Shown here one piece after another: positions 1-14,000 of a DNA stretch of 64,000 bases. Below the pieces are notes generated by a model. The model was not told the DNA's origin. It ran no database searches and saw only the letters and a list, made by a program, of their open reading frames with translations. The DNA comes from Cruorifilaria tuberocauda (Eukaryota > Nematoda > Chromadorea > Rhabditida > Onchocercidae). The first letter of the stretch is position 1. The number at the start of each line of letters is the position of its first letter. The DNA is taken from contig JABVXU010000054.1 of NCBI GenBank assembly GCA_013365365.1, positions 62,001 to 126,000 of the forward strand, given 5' to 3'. A program made the position numbers and the translations under genes.

Positions 1-1114
1 TTCGTGTAAACGGAAATTTTCCATTTCTGCCAGCTGTTTTTTATATGCGCTAGTCACAAATTTCTAGAAAACAGCAGCTTTTTCCGAAATAAAAAAATTA
101 ACAAATTAAAAAAAGATTATATTTGGATTTCAACACACCTCCTTATCATCAAATTTCCCAGCTTCTGCTTCACGTTCTTTCTGTTGTTTCCGCTCTTCTC
201 GACTTTGCTGCGTAAGTAAACGTTTTCTATGTGCTTCCAGAATCTGCTCTGCATACTTTGACTAGAATAGGTATACTGACGGAACAAATCAATTTAAGAC
301 AACATTGGAAACGAAAAAATAAACAATGAGAGATATTAAAATATTCATCACTATTGAATCTAGCAGTACTTTGAAATAAGTGAAGGTTTAAATTTGAATA
401 AGAACTAAATAATATTGTCTTATGAAGATTCCAAAACGAAATTATTCTTTTTTAATACAAACATTATTGCTAACATTATCCGTTAAACTACACAAAATGA
501 GAGATTAAAAATTTGTTGGAGCGTATTGTTTGAAAATTTTAAGATCAATAAAACTATTATTTATAAAATTAAGACTTAAGGTGAAGGAAATTATGCAACT
601 CAGAATTGTCTTCAATCATGAAAAAAAGCTAAGTATACCTTTCGTTCCTTGTCTGCAGCTTTGATTTCTGCAATTTTTTGATTTTTCTTTGCTTGTAATT
701 CATCGTACACATTATCATAATCAAAAATTGTTGGGTCTTCAGCGAGCGCTCTCTCATGCTCGCGCTTCGCTTGCATTTTTGCACGTATTGTCGATGCAAT
801 GACTTTACTTGATGATGCAGTCTGTGAGTACGACAGTAATGTAGTATACGATTAATGATTGGAGTTCATTGCATTTTTAATGGCAATTGTCGCATTAAAT
901 AGATTTTTGAAATTGAAAGTACCTCAATCTCATCATCGTCTTCACTTACAAATATCGCATCAACTGATTTAACACTTGGTTTCGAAAGTTCAGATGATTT
1001 CTTTAAAGTCAAACCGCACCTAAACAGAACGGGTTAGAATCTTGACATATAAGAAATAATGAAATAAAGAAGCTTCAGAATAATATAATACTTCTTAAAT
1101 GTTGTTGTCGACAT
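1..1114 (-). CDS. NSRP1: NSRP1 (nuclear speckle splicing regulatory protein 1), 3' end beyond window
   Basis: Orthologue of NSRP1/CCDC55, a coiled-coil nuclear-speckle protein that modulates alternative splice-site choice. Exons read on the minus strand are 1114-1092, 1019-923, 821-639, 261-139 and 63-1; all phases match. The protein starts MSTTTFKKCGLTLKK, matching the family start YGLxLPKK, followed by an acidic stretch (SEDDDEIE) and the block ALAEDPTIFDYDNVYDEL, which is the family signature. The last exons give FDDKE then KFVTSAYKKQL, matching human FDDKEAFVTSAYKKKL. Only the conserved N-terminal domain is present; the usual charged C-terminal tail lies before base 1. It is the downstream member of a same-strand group with RNF121, 1.1 kb away, a spacing that would permit co-transcription, though nothing here proves it. 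Identity is confident from the conserved blocks. Confidence 0.9.
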
Positions 1115-2251
1115 TTCAGCCTTGCAATAATCAGGATTTGATAAATCGCACTTGCCTTATCAGTATATCTGGGTTTCCAATTTGTTCTGGAAAAGACAAT
1201 TTCACAGCAAACCCGATTTCTATTTGAAATCGAAACTCACTACACCATTGTTAGGTAGCTTATTACTGTGAAAGAGTACAAACTTTCTTTCTCTTACTCA
1301 ACTAGCTTACTTTTCTATCTTTATTAATCAACCAGTCGACATAATCTCCGAAACTTACTAAACAAAGCTGCAAATTGCTGTTGTTTATAAGCATAAAATT
1401 TCCAATCGAATTTCGAATATAAATCCTCAGTAGAAAAGCATTAAACCATGGAGCCATTTATTGCAATATGAGAATATGAATAAAATCAAATAAAAAAGCA
1501 TTGCTCATTAAAGCGAAACTCATTGCTAAAAGAATATCACAGAATATGCAACAGTTATAATATAAATTACAAATAGCATTCGAAAACATTAAGACACAAG
1601 GAATTTGTTCTTCCGTTTGCAGTTTAATTGGAGGATAAATTTTACTTCCATTCAATGATGCTTTAATTTCTAAAAATCGAACTTCCTCAGGTTTCAGAAC
1701 ACGAAATTCTTTGAGAAAATCAGAGTAAGCAAATCAAAAAAAAAAAAAACAAAGAAGATCAATAATAGTAACGAAAAACGGAAAAAAAATAATTTATAAC
1801 TAACCAGGCTTTAACCCAACAAAGCAATTTAAAAAACTTCACAAAAAACGAACATTTAGCAGGAAACAGAATTAACTGATTTACAACTAAAATATATGAA
1901 GACACTCAAAATTAGAACACAATAATTCAAAAGCATCTCCAATAACGAAGTGAAGTACAGTCAAGATCCTTTAACAGCGACATACAAATAATTTTAAAAA
2001 TTAAAGCATAAATGGATTGTCTTAAACCAATAATTTGAAGCAATCCGAAATAATTTGAACCTTGTCTTATCAGATCACTGTAAAAATATCCATTAATAAT
2101 GAATAAAAACAGAGCTGTCACTTAATTACATAAGATAGCAAGAATTAATATCTTCACTGGAATATTGAATCATATTTGAGCAAACTTTAATGGATAAGTT
2201 GAAAGACATCACTTCTGGAAAGCAAAACAATTTCCAACCCACTTGCATATA
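1115..2251. other. Sp spacer between NSRP1 and RNF121
   Basis: AT-rich spacer holding the RNF121 3' UTR and the NSRP1 upstream region. Two short minus-strand open frames (about 65 codons, near 1458-1655 and 1927-2121) are hydrophobic, lack splice partners and show no recognisable family. No gene is supported here. Confidence 0.5.
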
Positions 2252-4711
<2,460 letters not shown>

Positions 4712-4718
4712 CTTATGT

Positions 4719-5306
4719 TTAAGCACCACTTGCTATGCAATTGAACTGAAAGTTAAGAAGTAATGGATTAGCAGAGATCAGTGAACACATCTATTATTGC
4801 TTATAAAAGAAGTAGCAATTGTAAATGCACATAGATTGTATTTCATTACTTATTAATCATTAAACATACATTAAATATAATCATATGATTAAATATTTTC
4901 TAGTATTTAACATTTACTAAAACAATAGGGAAAGGATATAAAAATGTCAAAACTGACAAACTGACAATGCATCACAATAATTACATTAATTAATGCAATA
5001 CATGTTCTGAGCATGATTAACCAATATTCATGATTAAAGTTTCATATAACTGATTTACCTGTATAGATTTATCCTCGTAATCCTCCAGATCTTGTATCTC
5101 GTTAGCAAGCACCTAATCCACAACTAGGTCTCACATACGGGAAGAGTTCGGAAATTTTCAAAAGGAGCGGTTTGTAACGCAAAGAGATATGCTGACATCA
5201 GATAATAGAAGAGGACAACAGCGTGACGTAACTTCCGTAACTCACGATTTCTGGATGGGTCGCAATTAGATTTGTTAAATTCAAGTTTAAATTTACTTTT
5301 AGACAT
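4719..5306 (-). CDS. Small one-pass membrane protein sharing its last exon with RNF121
   Basis: Three-exon model: 5306-5139, 5112-5059, 4745-4719, 82 aa, all phases matching. The first 28 residues are basic (MSKSKFKLEF, then RELRKLRH), followed by one hydrophobic helix (about residues 29-48, AVVLFYYLMSAYLFALQ) and an acidic segment (NEIQDLEDYEDKSIQ). I do not recognise a family. The third exon begins at a strong acceptor (CTTTCAG) and gives eight residues before TAA; RNF121 starts 7 nt later in the same exon. If the second intron is retained, the frame closes after 13 other residues, so the C-terminus is uncertain. It is the 5' member of the RNF121 unit and lies 166 bp from the divergent RNF185 start. 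Orientation of the helix cannot be fixed with certainty; the basic N-terminus suggests N-in. Confidence 0.55.
4746..4752 (-). promoter_or_regulatory. Shared 3' splice site: cis acceptor and probable trans-splice acceptor
   Basis: The minus-strand sequence CTTTCAG ends just before the exon 4745-4652. In the small membrane-protein model it is used for cis-splicing; as a spliced-leader site it would leave a 34-nt leader before the RNF121 ATG. Both uses are inferred. Confidence 0.45.
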
Positions 5307-5472
5307 CAAATCTTATATATTTAATACTTAATCTTGAACAAGATAAAAGCGAAAAGGAAACTGCCTGTGTTATTTTAGATTTTTCGATTGGCTTTTGAAA
5401 AAATAGTCTGATCAGTGATAATATTATTGCCGTTCACCTTCTTTTGGATAATTTTCACGGCAGCATTGAATA
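5307..5472. promoter_or_regulatory. Compact divergent promoter region between the RNF121 unit and RNF185
   Basis: Only 166 bp separate the two divergent start codons (5306 minus, 5473 plus). It must contain both 5' leaders or trans-splice sites and any core promoter elements, unless the real transcription starts lie inside the opposing gene. No specific factor site is claimed. Confidence 0.5.
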
Positions 5473-6863
5473 ATGGTAGGTATTACTCAGACAGAAGATG
5501 CCGGAAGTCACTCCTCTTCTTCGAAGGAAGATGGCAAGAAGGACGACGATACGGCAAGGTGTGCATTTTCAGCTTAGTTCTTTATCTGATTAGCAGTGTA
5601 AATCTTTAGTATGTGATATGTATATTGCGAGAATATATCCTTCCTGCACTCTTTTTTTGTTTGTCTTAAAGACATTGCTGGATTAAGTACTGATACCTTT
5701 GTTGTAAGATATTTTTACGACCGGATACTGTGATATTTATTTTAATCCATACTCATATTTCGTAACTTGCATTACTTCCCGTAATGATTCCGTTTCATTT
5801 CCTAATCTCTCACATTAACCTTAGATGTATGGAATATCGGTTGTAGACCAAGTACTGAGATGTCGATTGCTCGATTAAATGAGAATTTTAAATGAGTTTC
5901 TCGAGTGAATTTGATGAAGAAAAAAACAACTTGCAGATTCGATTGTAACATATGTTTGGATGTGGCACGAGATGCTGTAGTTTCGATGTGTGGTCATCTG
6001 TTTTGTTGGCCATGTCTTCATCAGTGGCTTGATACACGCCCTAATAGGCAGATTTGTCCCGTATGCAAATCTGCCATTAGCAGAGATAAGGTTTTTTTTT
6101 TCGCTATATCATGATGAGGAAATATAATATGGGATGTGGCGTTCAAGCCAAATTACAAATTTATCGAAAAACGATCCCTCAAAATATTCAAATTACTTCA
6201 AATAGGTGATACCGTTGTACGGAAGAGGTGGTAACGATGCAGACCCACGAGATAAAGTTCCGCCACGTCCAAGAGGTCAACGAACCGAAATGCCTCAGGC
6301 AAGTCCTCAGTATTATTATATTTCTGAAATTATGGGAAAAAATTCCTGTATGAAGTATGAGATTACTTCCAATGTATCATCGTATGTACAATATGTTTGA
6401 TTTTAGCTTGATGAATTTTACTAATATTCACTACATCTTAAGGCACAATTTACCGAAAAACTTGATACAGACCGATCGGATAGTACAAACATACAAAAAC
6501 TTTTTTGCTTTCAGAGCTCTTTTCAAGGTTTTCCCGGCTTTCAGTGGGGTGGTGAAAATGGTGGTGGAGGTGTGCAGTTCTCAATGGGTATTGGCGTGTT
6601 TCCTATTTCATTCTTCGCATCCTTTTTCAATACTGGCTTTGGGGAACGACGTCCAGAACCACGTTAGTTTTTTCATTTCTTCCATTTTTGCAATCATTCG
6701 ACTTTCTTGTTTCTATTCTTTTTTAATGATAATGAAATATGGGATCGGAAAGCAATATCTTTTAGCGGCACCAGGCACAAGACAAGCAGAAGAAGAGCAA
6801 TTTCTATCAAATCTTTTTATATATCTTGGTATATTTTTTGTCGTTTGGCTTTTAGTTCTATAA
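5473..6863 (+). CDS. RNF185: RNF185/RNF5-type ER membrane RING ubiquitin ligase
   Basis: Five exons: 5473-5558, 5937-6090, 6206-6298, 6515-6662, 6766-6863; 192 aa, the same length as human RNF185. A Ser/Asp-rich N-terminus precedes a C3HC4 RING at about residues 30-80 ([20 protein letters not shown], then [13 protein letters not shown]), the conserved VIPLYGRGG and PPRPRGQR, a Gly/Phe-rich linker, and a C-terminal tail anchor with [10 protein letters not shown] and a hydrophobic helix to the end. RNF5/RNF185 are tail-anchored ERAD E3 ligases that also control the turnover of membrane proteins. Intron 3 uses a GC donor in perfect context (CAG|GCAAGT). It is divergent from the small membrane protein/RNF121 unit with a 166-bp gap. 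Confidence 0.95.
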
Positions 6864-7680
6864 ATACTATTTACGAACAAATTGAATTCAGACATTTTCT
6901 CTTTTTACTTTCTTTTTCCTATGTTCTATCCGCGTACACTAAGGTATGTATGCTGAAGTTTTTATAAGATTATCCATATTGACACCCTGCTCTTATCCCT
7001 AATAGCGTGAATTATATAGAGAATTCCGGATAGTTTTAGGTTTTCGTTGAAAAGAATGTGATCTCCATTAGATATGTATTTCGAATTCAAGTCCAACTTT
7101 AAAAAGCATTTGCAATCACCTAATTTGTATAAACATATGGGTACTTGTTCTATTAGTTGCATATCTCAGAAATTACTTATGCTTACGCATTGTGCTTTGA
7201 CTGCTTTTTATCAATTTATGGTGAAATGTAAAAATCATAAGTTGAATATAAATCGATCCATGGACTGAATTGTTTAATCTGCTTATCATCACATTAATTA
7301 TACATATCGGTCTAGCAGAATTGAGTTTTTAAGTGATTCCTTGCTAATACATTTTTACTCTTTCTCATGAAAAGAAACTTAGCGATACTTAGTAATATAT
7401 CAATGACTCATTGAGACGTGAAGTATGGTACTCCAAGAGTACTACTAATAAAAACAAGGACTTTAATATTATCGTGCATTTCCTATGGTATTTCATTAGG
7501 AAATTCTAGCTTGTAATTTAAAAAGTTTTCATTGTGATATTACACACCTGGAATCATTTTCTTGGTACAGTACAATCATATGCTAACGGATCCACTAAGT
7601 TATTCGAACTATCAGCATCTGTGTTTGCTTCTAAGTTTCATTCGATTATGGTTCTCTGTGCATGAGAATTGTTAGACTCT
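6864..7680. other. Intergenic, convergent 3' ends of RNF185 and the KLHL gene
   Basis: Contains the 3' UTRs of two convergent genes. Short open frames around 6962-7268 on both strands overlap each other, lack homology and splice partners, and are not called. Confidence 0.6.
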
Positions 7681-10600
7681 TCATGCGACTTTTGGTAGAA
7701 GCGCTACACCAGCGTATGATCTTGGTTGATTAATTGATATAGTGAGATGAGTCCAAGGCTGTTGTTCCAGTGATGAAATTGTCAAAACTTCAATTGAGCT
7801 CAAATTAGATGTTCCATCGTCGCCTAAATTCATAACTTGAGATCAAAATAAATAAAAAAAGATTTTATGTTGGGTGGCGTTCCTTATAAAGAACTCTACT
7901 TACGCTACGCTCCACTATCGAGAGTCAAATTGCCATAAATATGATAAGACTTTCACTGTGGAGAGTTACATATGGTTATGTGATCCGAATTAAAAAGAGA
8001 AATTAAAATTAGAATTAAAAAGAGAAGGAATTAGCTAACCTCCTATTGCGAATAAAGTTGAATCCAAAGCTACGGCGCTTGCATTGCGGCGACATACATT
8101 CATTTCTGGTAAGAACGTCCAGGAGTCACCATTTAAAATCTAGAGAATGATATTGGTTGTTTAAAAGAATTCGCTATTTCTCCCTTCAAATTTAATCTCG
8201 CTCAGAAAATACAGTAGTTAACGACCTGAGTTTTTTAGATTTCTAAACTAAAAAAGACTTGGAAAAGTTTGATTCTATCAAAGAAAAAAATAACCTCAGC
8301 TGTTTCTCTTACTGTCGGACCATCATGTCCCCCAACAGCAACAAGGCGATCCTCAACAACTGTAACGCCTGCACCAGAACGTTTGCATATTAAAGTTGGT
8401 CCAGGTCGCCATCTGTTCACTCGCGGTTCATAAATTTCAACTGTATCTAAGCAGTTTCTAGTATTTCCATCATAGCCACCCACAGCATACACCATACCAC
8501 CAAACGCTGTGACACCAACTGATGAGCGACGTACGGTCATCGATGGAAGAGGCATCCATTGGCCTAAATTTAATATTTTTACATTTAATTTTTTTTCATC
8601 CTACAAATGGAAATCAAACGAACAAAAATATTCCAAAATCATAGTGAATTAAAATCGATTTAAAAAACCATTGCGGGGATCGAACGCTTCAGCAGAACTT
8701 AATCCCGTTGAACCGTCGAAACCACCAACAGCAATTATCAACTGATCGATTACCGCAACGCCTAATGTACTGCGCCTATAATGCATACTATTTTGGAGAC
8801 GGAATCCAACGCATTTATCTATGAAAAAAACCATCGGTAAATTTAGAAATAGCAAGATTCTTGAAGATATTTATTCTTATCGTCTTAACAAGGATATATT
8901 AAATCTATCCGACAGTCAATTCCGAATTACGGCATGCCCAACATGAAATACTAAAAGTAAAACGGTCACAAACATTCGTCTCAAAACTTTCCTAACAGTT
9001 TGAGTTGCTTAACTTTAATCGGCCAGTGTATCGCAATATTTTGTAACTGCTACTCACATAATATGATCATATTACTTAAGAAAATGTATATTAAGGATAC
9101 AATAAGCATTCGATGTGCACTAAATTCTCTTTACCAATTATGTATATAAATACCTGGCATCCATCGGCGGTCCAGCAAACCATCTATCAGTATGCACATC
9201 ATAAACATCTACGGACTTTACACGTACCGATCCGTTAAATCCACCAACCGCATAGACGAAATCTTTCAATTCCCCAACACCGCAACGACAGCGACGTTGA
9301 GGTAAAGCATTTACTATAACATTAAAATATTACCGAAATGAATTCATTGCATCGTTTGATCAAAGCCTATCACACCTTTATCTTCCATGGTCTTTGAACT
9401 TACACGGTATCCATCGTAAAGCGTCTAGATCGAATACATCAACATTAGCAATTGCTTTAGGAGCTTGACCACCAATGAGCATTATAAGCTAAAACGATCA
9501 CTTGCTATCATTTTTATTTCGTTTTTATTTCGAGCAAATTTTGTTTACAATATATTAATAACCTTCGATAATGGAATCGGCTGCCGTGGACGGCTGCGTT
9601 CATTTTCTTCGCCGCGCTCTTCTTTTAAATGATAACGGTAAGCTTCCAGAAGATAATCCTTGCACTCTGAACTTTGCCGAACCAAAGTATCAGGATCAAC
9701 CTTTTAAAAATTACTTGAGAAAACAGGCCGCAAAAATATAATGAAGTTTTAAAGTACAATTTATACTACTAATTTTCCTTATAGTCCGATTTTGGTCAAC
9801 AATAACATGGTGACAACAAGATATTGATATTTTTCTAAAATTTTCTGTTAAAAAATTTAAGAATTTAATAACTTTATCAGTTAAATAGTCACGCGGCAGT
9901 AGGGGCAAACGAACATGAGCCAAAAGCTCTGAAAATGCATCTCTGCGATTCGAGAGATCATGCATTACCCATCGTACAACTGCTTCATAGACCTCAAAAT
10001 TTTGTCATTGTTATCGGTACAGCTTTCACTTGGTTTATAACTTGACTTTCTTGGATTATGACTTGAATTCATTTAATAAAATTAATATAAGTAAACGTAA
10101 ACTAGTTTGATTCCGGCTAAATGCTATAAGTTTGGTAAGTCAAAAAGCAGCTTCATTTATTGTTGCTAAAACAATAAATGTCTAATATATTTTTATTTAC
10201 GCTATTTTGCAAACCTTGTCTTCACCAGTAGTTGTTAGATGATCTGATGAAATAATGTCGATCACCTGATCTTTGCTAAGTGCCAAAAATTCACCACATT
10301 TCACAACATAACTATAAGATGAATATAAAATTTAGACAAGGAATTTTTGTTAGGTTAAAAAGCAGCTTCATTTATTGTTGCTAAAACAATAAATGAAATT
10401 ATTTCAAGAGATTTATACAGAACTTAAAATGTTGTTGAACAAATGTATTAGCAGCAAGTGCAAGTTGTGTGCAATAGTGCGTCACAGCAAAATTTGCAAT
10501 ACCAAGGCAATTGGATGGATCCAGTTGCTCCAGAAGGAATCTGGAACACGCATCACGCACACATGTCATCTGCAAACTAAACATTTTGAAGAAAAATCAA

Positions 10601-11846
10601 ATTTAAAATCTAAAAATACTAATAGCGATTTTAGACATGCATAAAGGATTCGTCGTTATGGCCAGCGAATGAAGAATTTTAGAAGTAGAAGGAAATAAAG
10701 AACAAGTATGTCGCTTCCAAGATAGAAAATGAGCTGCTCAAATTTAATAAAAATACCGCATGAAACAGTGAATCTGCTTTGCCGAAGAAAAGAATAAAAA
10801 ACTATTGAAAATTCATTTAAATTCATTTAAACAGAAAATAATTAACTCATTTAAGTACAGAAGAAATTTCATCTAAAAATAGAAAAAAACTGTATAATTG
10901 AAAAAAATTAACTTGAAGCTGTGATGCGGTTATCAAAAGACTTTGTACATTTTGTTCGTTCACTATTAATCGGCCAGAATACATGAAGTCAATCAGTGCA
11001 ATCAATGATGTTCCGTCGATTCCCTTCAATTAAAAAAATTTAGAAATGACCGCAGTTGAAAAATCACATAAATAATGCAAGTATAACGCAATCGAAATAT
11101 TGACAGAAAATGACAGAGATGTTCATTACCTAAGTATGAATTGTAGTAAGAATGAGGGCAGACTTTTCCGAAATTATCTTTAAATAGGAAAATAACCTTC
11201 AAAAAAATATTTTGTTGTTTTGATTCCTTCATTGCACTCTTAAACATTGCACTAAAATATGGGCATGCCGCGGCAAGTACGGCTCGATGGGCAACAATTC
11301 TAACATCCCGATTGCCATCGCTTTCCGCGCCATCTTCTGGTTTCAGTGATGCAGTCAAAATTACATCACAGAAGCGTTCATCTCTGCAACATTTGACAAT
11401 AAAAGCAGAAGTATGATAGAAAATAAACATTTATAGCTGCTAGATAATTACTGGACAAGCAGAACGATCAACACTGACAATTACGGTTATGAGCCTCTTC
11501 GCTTAATATAGAAAAACTGACCTCACGTTCAAAAGCAATGAAGCTCCAACACATCTTTTATTTAGATGGACCTACACATAAATACATAAAAAATGCACAA
11601 TGATGCGAGTTCTCCAAAAGTTTGTATGGAGAAGGAATTAAAAATAAATATAGCTAACTGTCGGAAAGCGTTGAGGTTACGCAATATACTCGATGGGAAA
11701 TTATCATTATTATAAATTTGTTCGCTGTTGATATGTCGAGCAGAAGATGATGGAGAAGTACAGAAATGAGTTTCACTCTCCAGTGTACTGATTACTACTT
11801 CGGTTGATTCGCTTTCTGCCCTCCAACGCTCCATCTTGCAAATCAT
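7681..11846 (-). CDS. BTB-BACK-kelch protein of the KLHL2/KLHL3 family (CUL3 adaptor)
   Basis: Thirteen exons with closed phases: 11846-11659, 11383-11197, 11023-10913, 10569-10424, 10311-10215, 9992-9873, 9700-9563, 9488-9404, 9313-9154, 8787-8669, 8563-8295, 8139-8040, 7823-7681; 620 aa. A disordered N-terminus of about 60 residues precedes the BTB domain (DERFCDVIL, AHRAVLAAACPYF), a BACK domain (LLPRDYL, ECKDYLLEAYRYHL) and six kelch blades, each with a paired Gly (IGGQAPKA, VGGFNGS, VGGFDGS, VGGYDGN, VGGHDGP, IGGDDGT). The VGGxDGx blades and RRSTLG/RRSSVG repeats place it with KLHL2/KLHL3 and Drosophila kelch. Such proteins recruit substrates to CUL3 ligases; mammalian KLHL2/3 target WNK kinases, which is only a suggestion here. 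The two introns around the 97-nt exon 5 carry the same 39-bp palindromic element. Confidence 0.93.
10142..10180. repeat. 39-bp palindromic repeat, copy 1
   Basis: Identical to copy 2 over 39 bp. It carries an 11-bp perfect inverted repeat (CATTTATTGTT / AACAATAAATG) around a 5-nt loop. It lies in the KLHL intron downstream of exon 5. Confidence 0.9.
10357..10395. repeat. 39-bp palindromic repeat, copy 2
   Basis: Direct repeat of 10142-10180, in the KLHL intron upstream of exon 5, with the same 11-bp stem. Together the copies flank exon 5 (10215-10311). Confidence 0.9.
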
Positions 11847-12757
11847 TTATACTGTGCTGTATATAAGATACGGCCGATCAAGCCTCAAAGAATAATTCCT
11901 GTAGCTAGAAAACAACTAGTTCACAAAGAATGATAAACGATAAAACCTCATTATCAATATGCCATTAAAAGATGTTGTGAGGCTCTGACTTGTACCAGAA
12001 AGTTTGAAAAACAGGAAACGATGTTTACCATGAGTATTGAATTAGTTTACTCAAATACAGCATCCATTTTAATTGCATCCTCACTGACCATGAAAACCTA
12101 TTTTTTAATGTCTAGGAGGGATGATACATCTATAAATTAACATCTTACAGTTATTATTAGGACATGGGAAAAAGCAGCCTATATTCGGTCGAGTGGGGTC
12201 GTGAATATTTCATGTCTCGGTCTACAATGAAGAAAAAGAACGAATACCACTAAATCTCATACAAAAATTGAAGGTACTAGAACAACAACCCTCTTTCCAG
12301 AACGACATTTCTGAAATTAAGACCCCGCAACGCGAACTGAAAGGTAGCTATGTTGGCTCAGACATCCAAGGAAATATACCCACATGGACGCATCTCGAGT
12401 GGAAACCGCGAAGTTAATGTCTCATCGATCATCGCCAACGTTCAAGAGTTCCAAACTAGCGTGGGACCCACACTCATTCTCCTCGCCTGCTGGTATATTC
12501 CACAACTTATGCGAACTTCAAGTGGTTTCTTAATCACTTTATAAAACACTGCATGCAGACACAGAGACGGTTGCCTCTTCCTGCAACAGCTTCACTAGGG
12601 TTTGCCTTTATTTCGTAATGATACATCAAAGATAACGTATCATTACGCTTAAGTGACAACATACCACGTTGCATTAACGTTTTATATCATTCGCTCATAT
12701 CAAAAAGTATAACAAATGTATATAGCGTAGTATTGTAATGCTTTTTGATTTCTGAAG
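11847..12757. other. Spacer with a GC-richer block, no gene assigned
   Basis: Upstream region of the KLHL gene. A block around 12180-12550 is visibly less AT-rich than its surroundings and has a 64-codon plus-strand frame at 12350-12544, but its residues match no family I know and stop codons interrupt neighbouring frames. It may be an eroded mobile element. Nothing else is supported. Confidence 0.4.
12614..12647. repeat. 11-bp perfect inverted repeat
   Basis: CGTAATGATAC at 12614-12624 is repeated as its reverse complement at 12637-12647 with 12 nt between. It could be a hairpin or a pair of factor sites; no function is known. Confidence 0.8.
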
Positions 12758-12919
12758 CTTTGGGATTCAGTCATACTGCAACAGAAGCAAGAAGTAGAAT
12801 GCAACAAAACCAAAGGTTTAAAAATTTTAATAAGTGAAATTCTTCATGATATGTTATCAGACATGTTAGATGATCCTGGAATAGAGATGAAAGAATTAGA
12901 ATTTATAAAATGGTGTTAA
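12758..12919 (+). other. Possible last exon of an unknown small gene
   Basis: After an acceptor-like CTGAAG, 53 codons read open to TAA. The peptide is helical and charged (KGLKILISEILHDMLSDMLD, then IEMKELEFIKWC). Composition looks coding-like, but no upstream exon with a start and matching phase was found, and I recognise no family. It may be a coiled-coil terminal exon or chance. Confidence 0.3.
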
Positions 12920-13309
12920 AAAATCCTATAACTTTTTACAATACACAAACGTTACAAAATTAATTTGTATACATTTACACTATAGAAAATTGTTAGCTAT
13001 AAAATTTCTGTTAGATGATTGCTGATTCTTGATTCGTTTTTAAAATTCGTTCATTTTTATCACTGTCAAATCGTTATAAAAGTTTTCGGTAATAAATCTT
13101 ATTCATCCTACTCCAAACAATTCACTTAAGAACCGACAGTTTTATTACACAGCTTAGAAGAATTTAATTACTGAAAATGTAATGCCCTCATCTTAAAAAC
13201 CAAAATTTCTTGTGAAAAATTTGGTAATAGCAATAAATTTGATTTTGATTTCACAGGCGAAATGTTGTATAGTGATTTGTTGTTAGTGGGAGATTAGTTT
13301 AAATATTTA

Positions 13310-13456
13310 ATGTCTAGTGTTGTAATAAAGATAGCCAACCCGCAGCTTATCAATAAAGTAAAGGAACTCTTACCACCACAACAATCAAAGGATGAGCTAC
13401 GATTTGAATACAAAATCAAAAGATCGACAGATAAAATGACTTTGGACTTTATCTGA
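13310..13456 (+). other. 48-codon ORF, unknown
   Basis: ATG to TGA encoding 48 residues with an amphipathic, charged composition (INKVKELLPPQQSKDELRF and EYKIKRSTDK). No homologue is recognised. It lies about 390 bp after the frame at 12758-12919, on the same strand, and could belong to the same transcript. The region from 13457 to 14000 shows nothing further except the GT92 3' flank. Confidence 0.25.
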
Positions 13457-14000
13457 GTGCACTCGAGATAATAAAGACAAGAAAGGAAGAAGAAAAGTAT
13501 GGAGAGTTGACGACGAGAAAGGATTTTTAAATTTAATGAATGAAGAATAATAATAACTACGAATAATATTTAAATCGAAAAATAATATTTCAATATACAT
13601 AAAGATTTACAAAACCATTATTATTAGTAGATTTTTCTCAAGTAAAACTATTGAAGAGTTCGAAAAAAAAGAGCCATCGTATTGAGCTAAATTTCCAAAA
13701 AATGTTAGAAATATGTACATTATAGTGAAATTAACAGTTCTTCACAAATTAATAATTTTGCCAAGTAGAATGGATTAAAATGATTTTCAAAATCTAAAAT
13801 CTATGCATATTAAAACAAGAAAAATATGAAATGTACACCACAATAACAAAAATATTCAAGACAACTATGAATTAGACTTAAAATTACAATTAAAATTGAA
13901 ATTATTCGTATTAAACAATAGCTGGTCTACAACTGACAAAATCGAATACAGAGATTAATCACCATGTAACAAGAATGAAAGCCTTTCAAGTAAAATTTAT

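Noticed and set aside
12350..12544. 64-codon plus-strand frame in a GC-richer block
   Set aside because: No motif, no splice partners, neighbouring frames broken; might be eroded repeat DNA.
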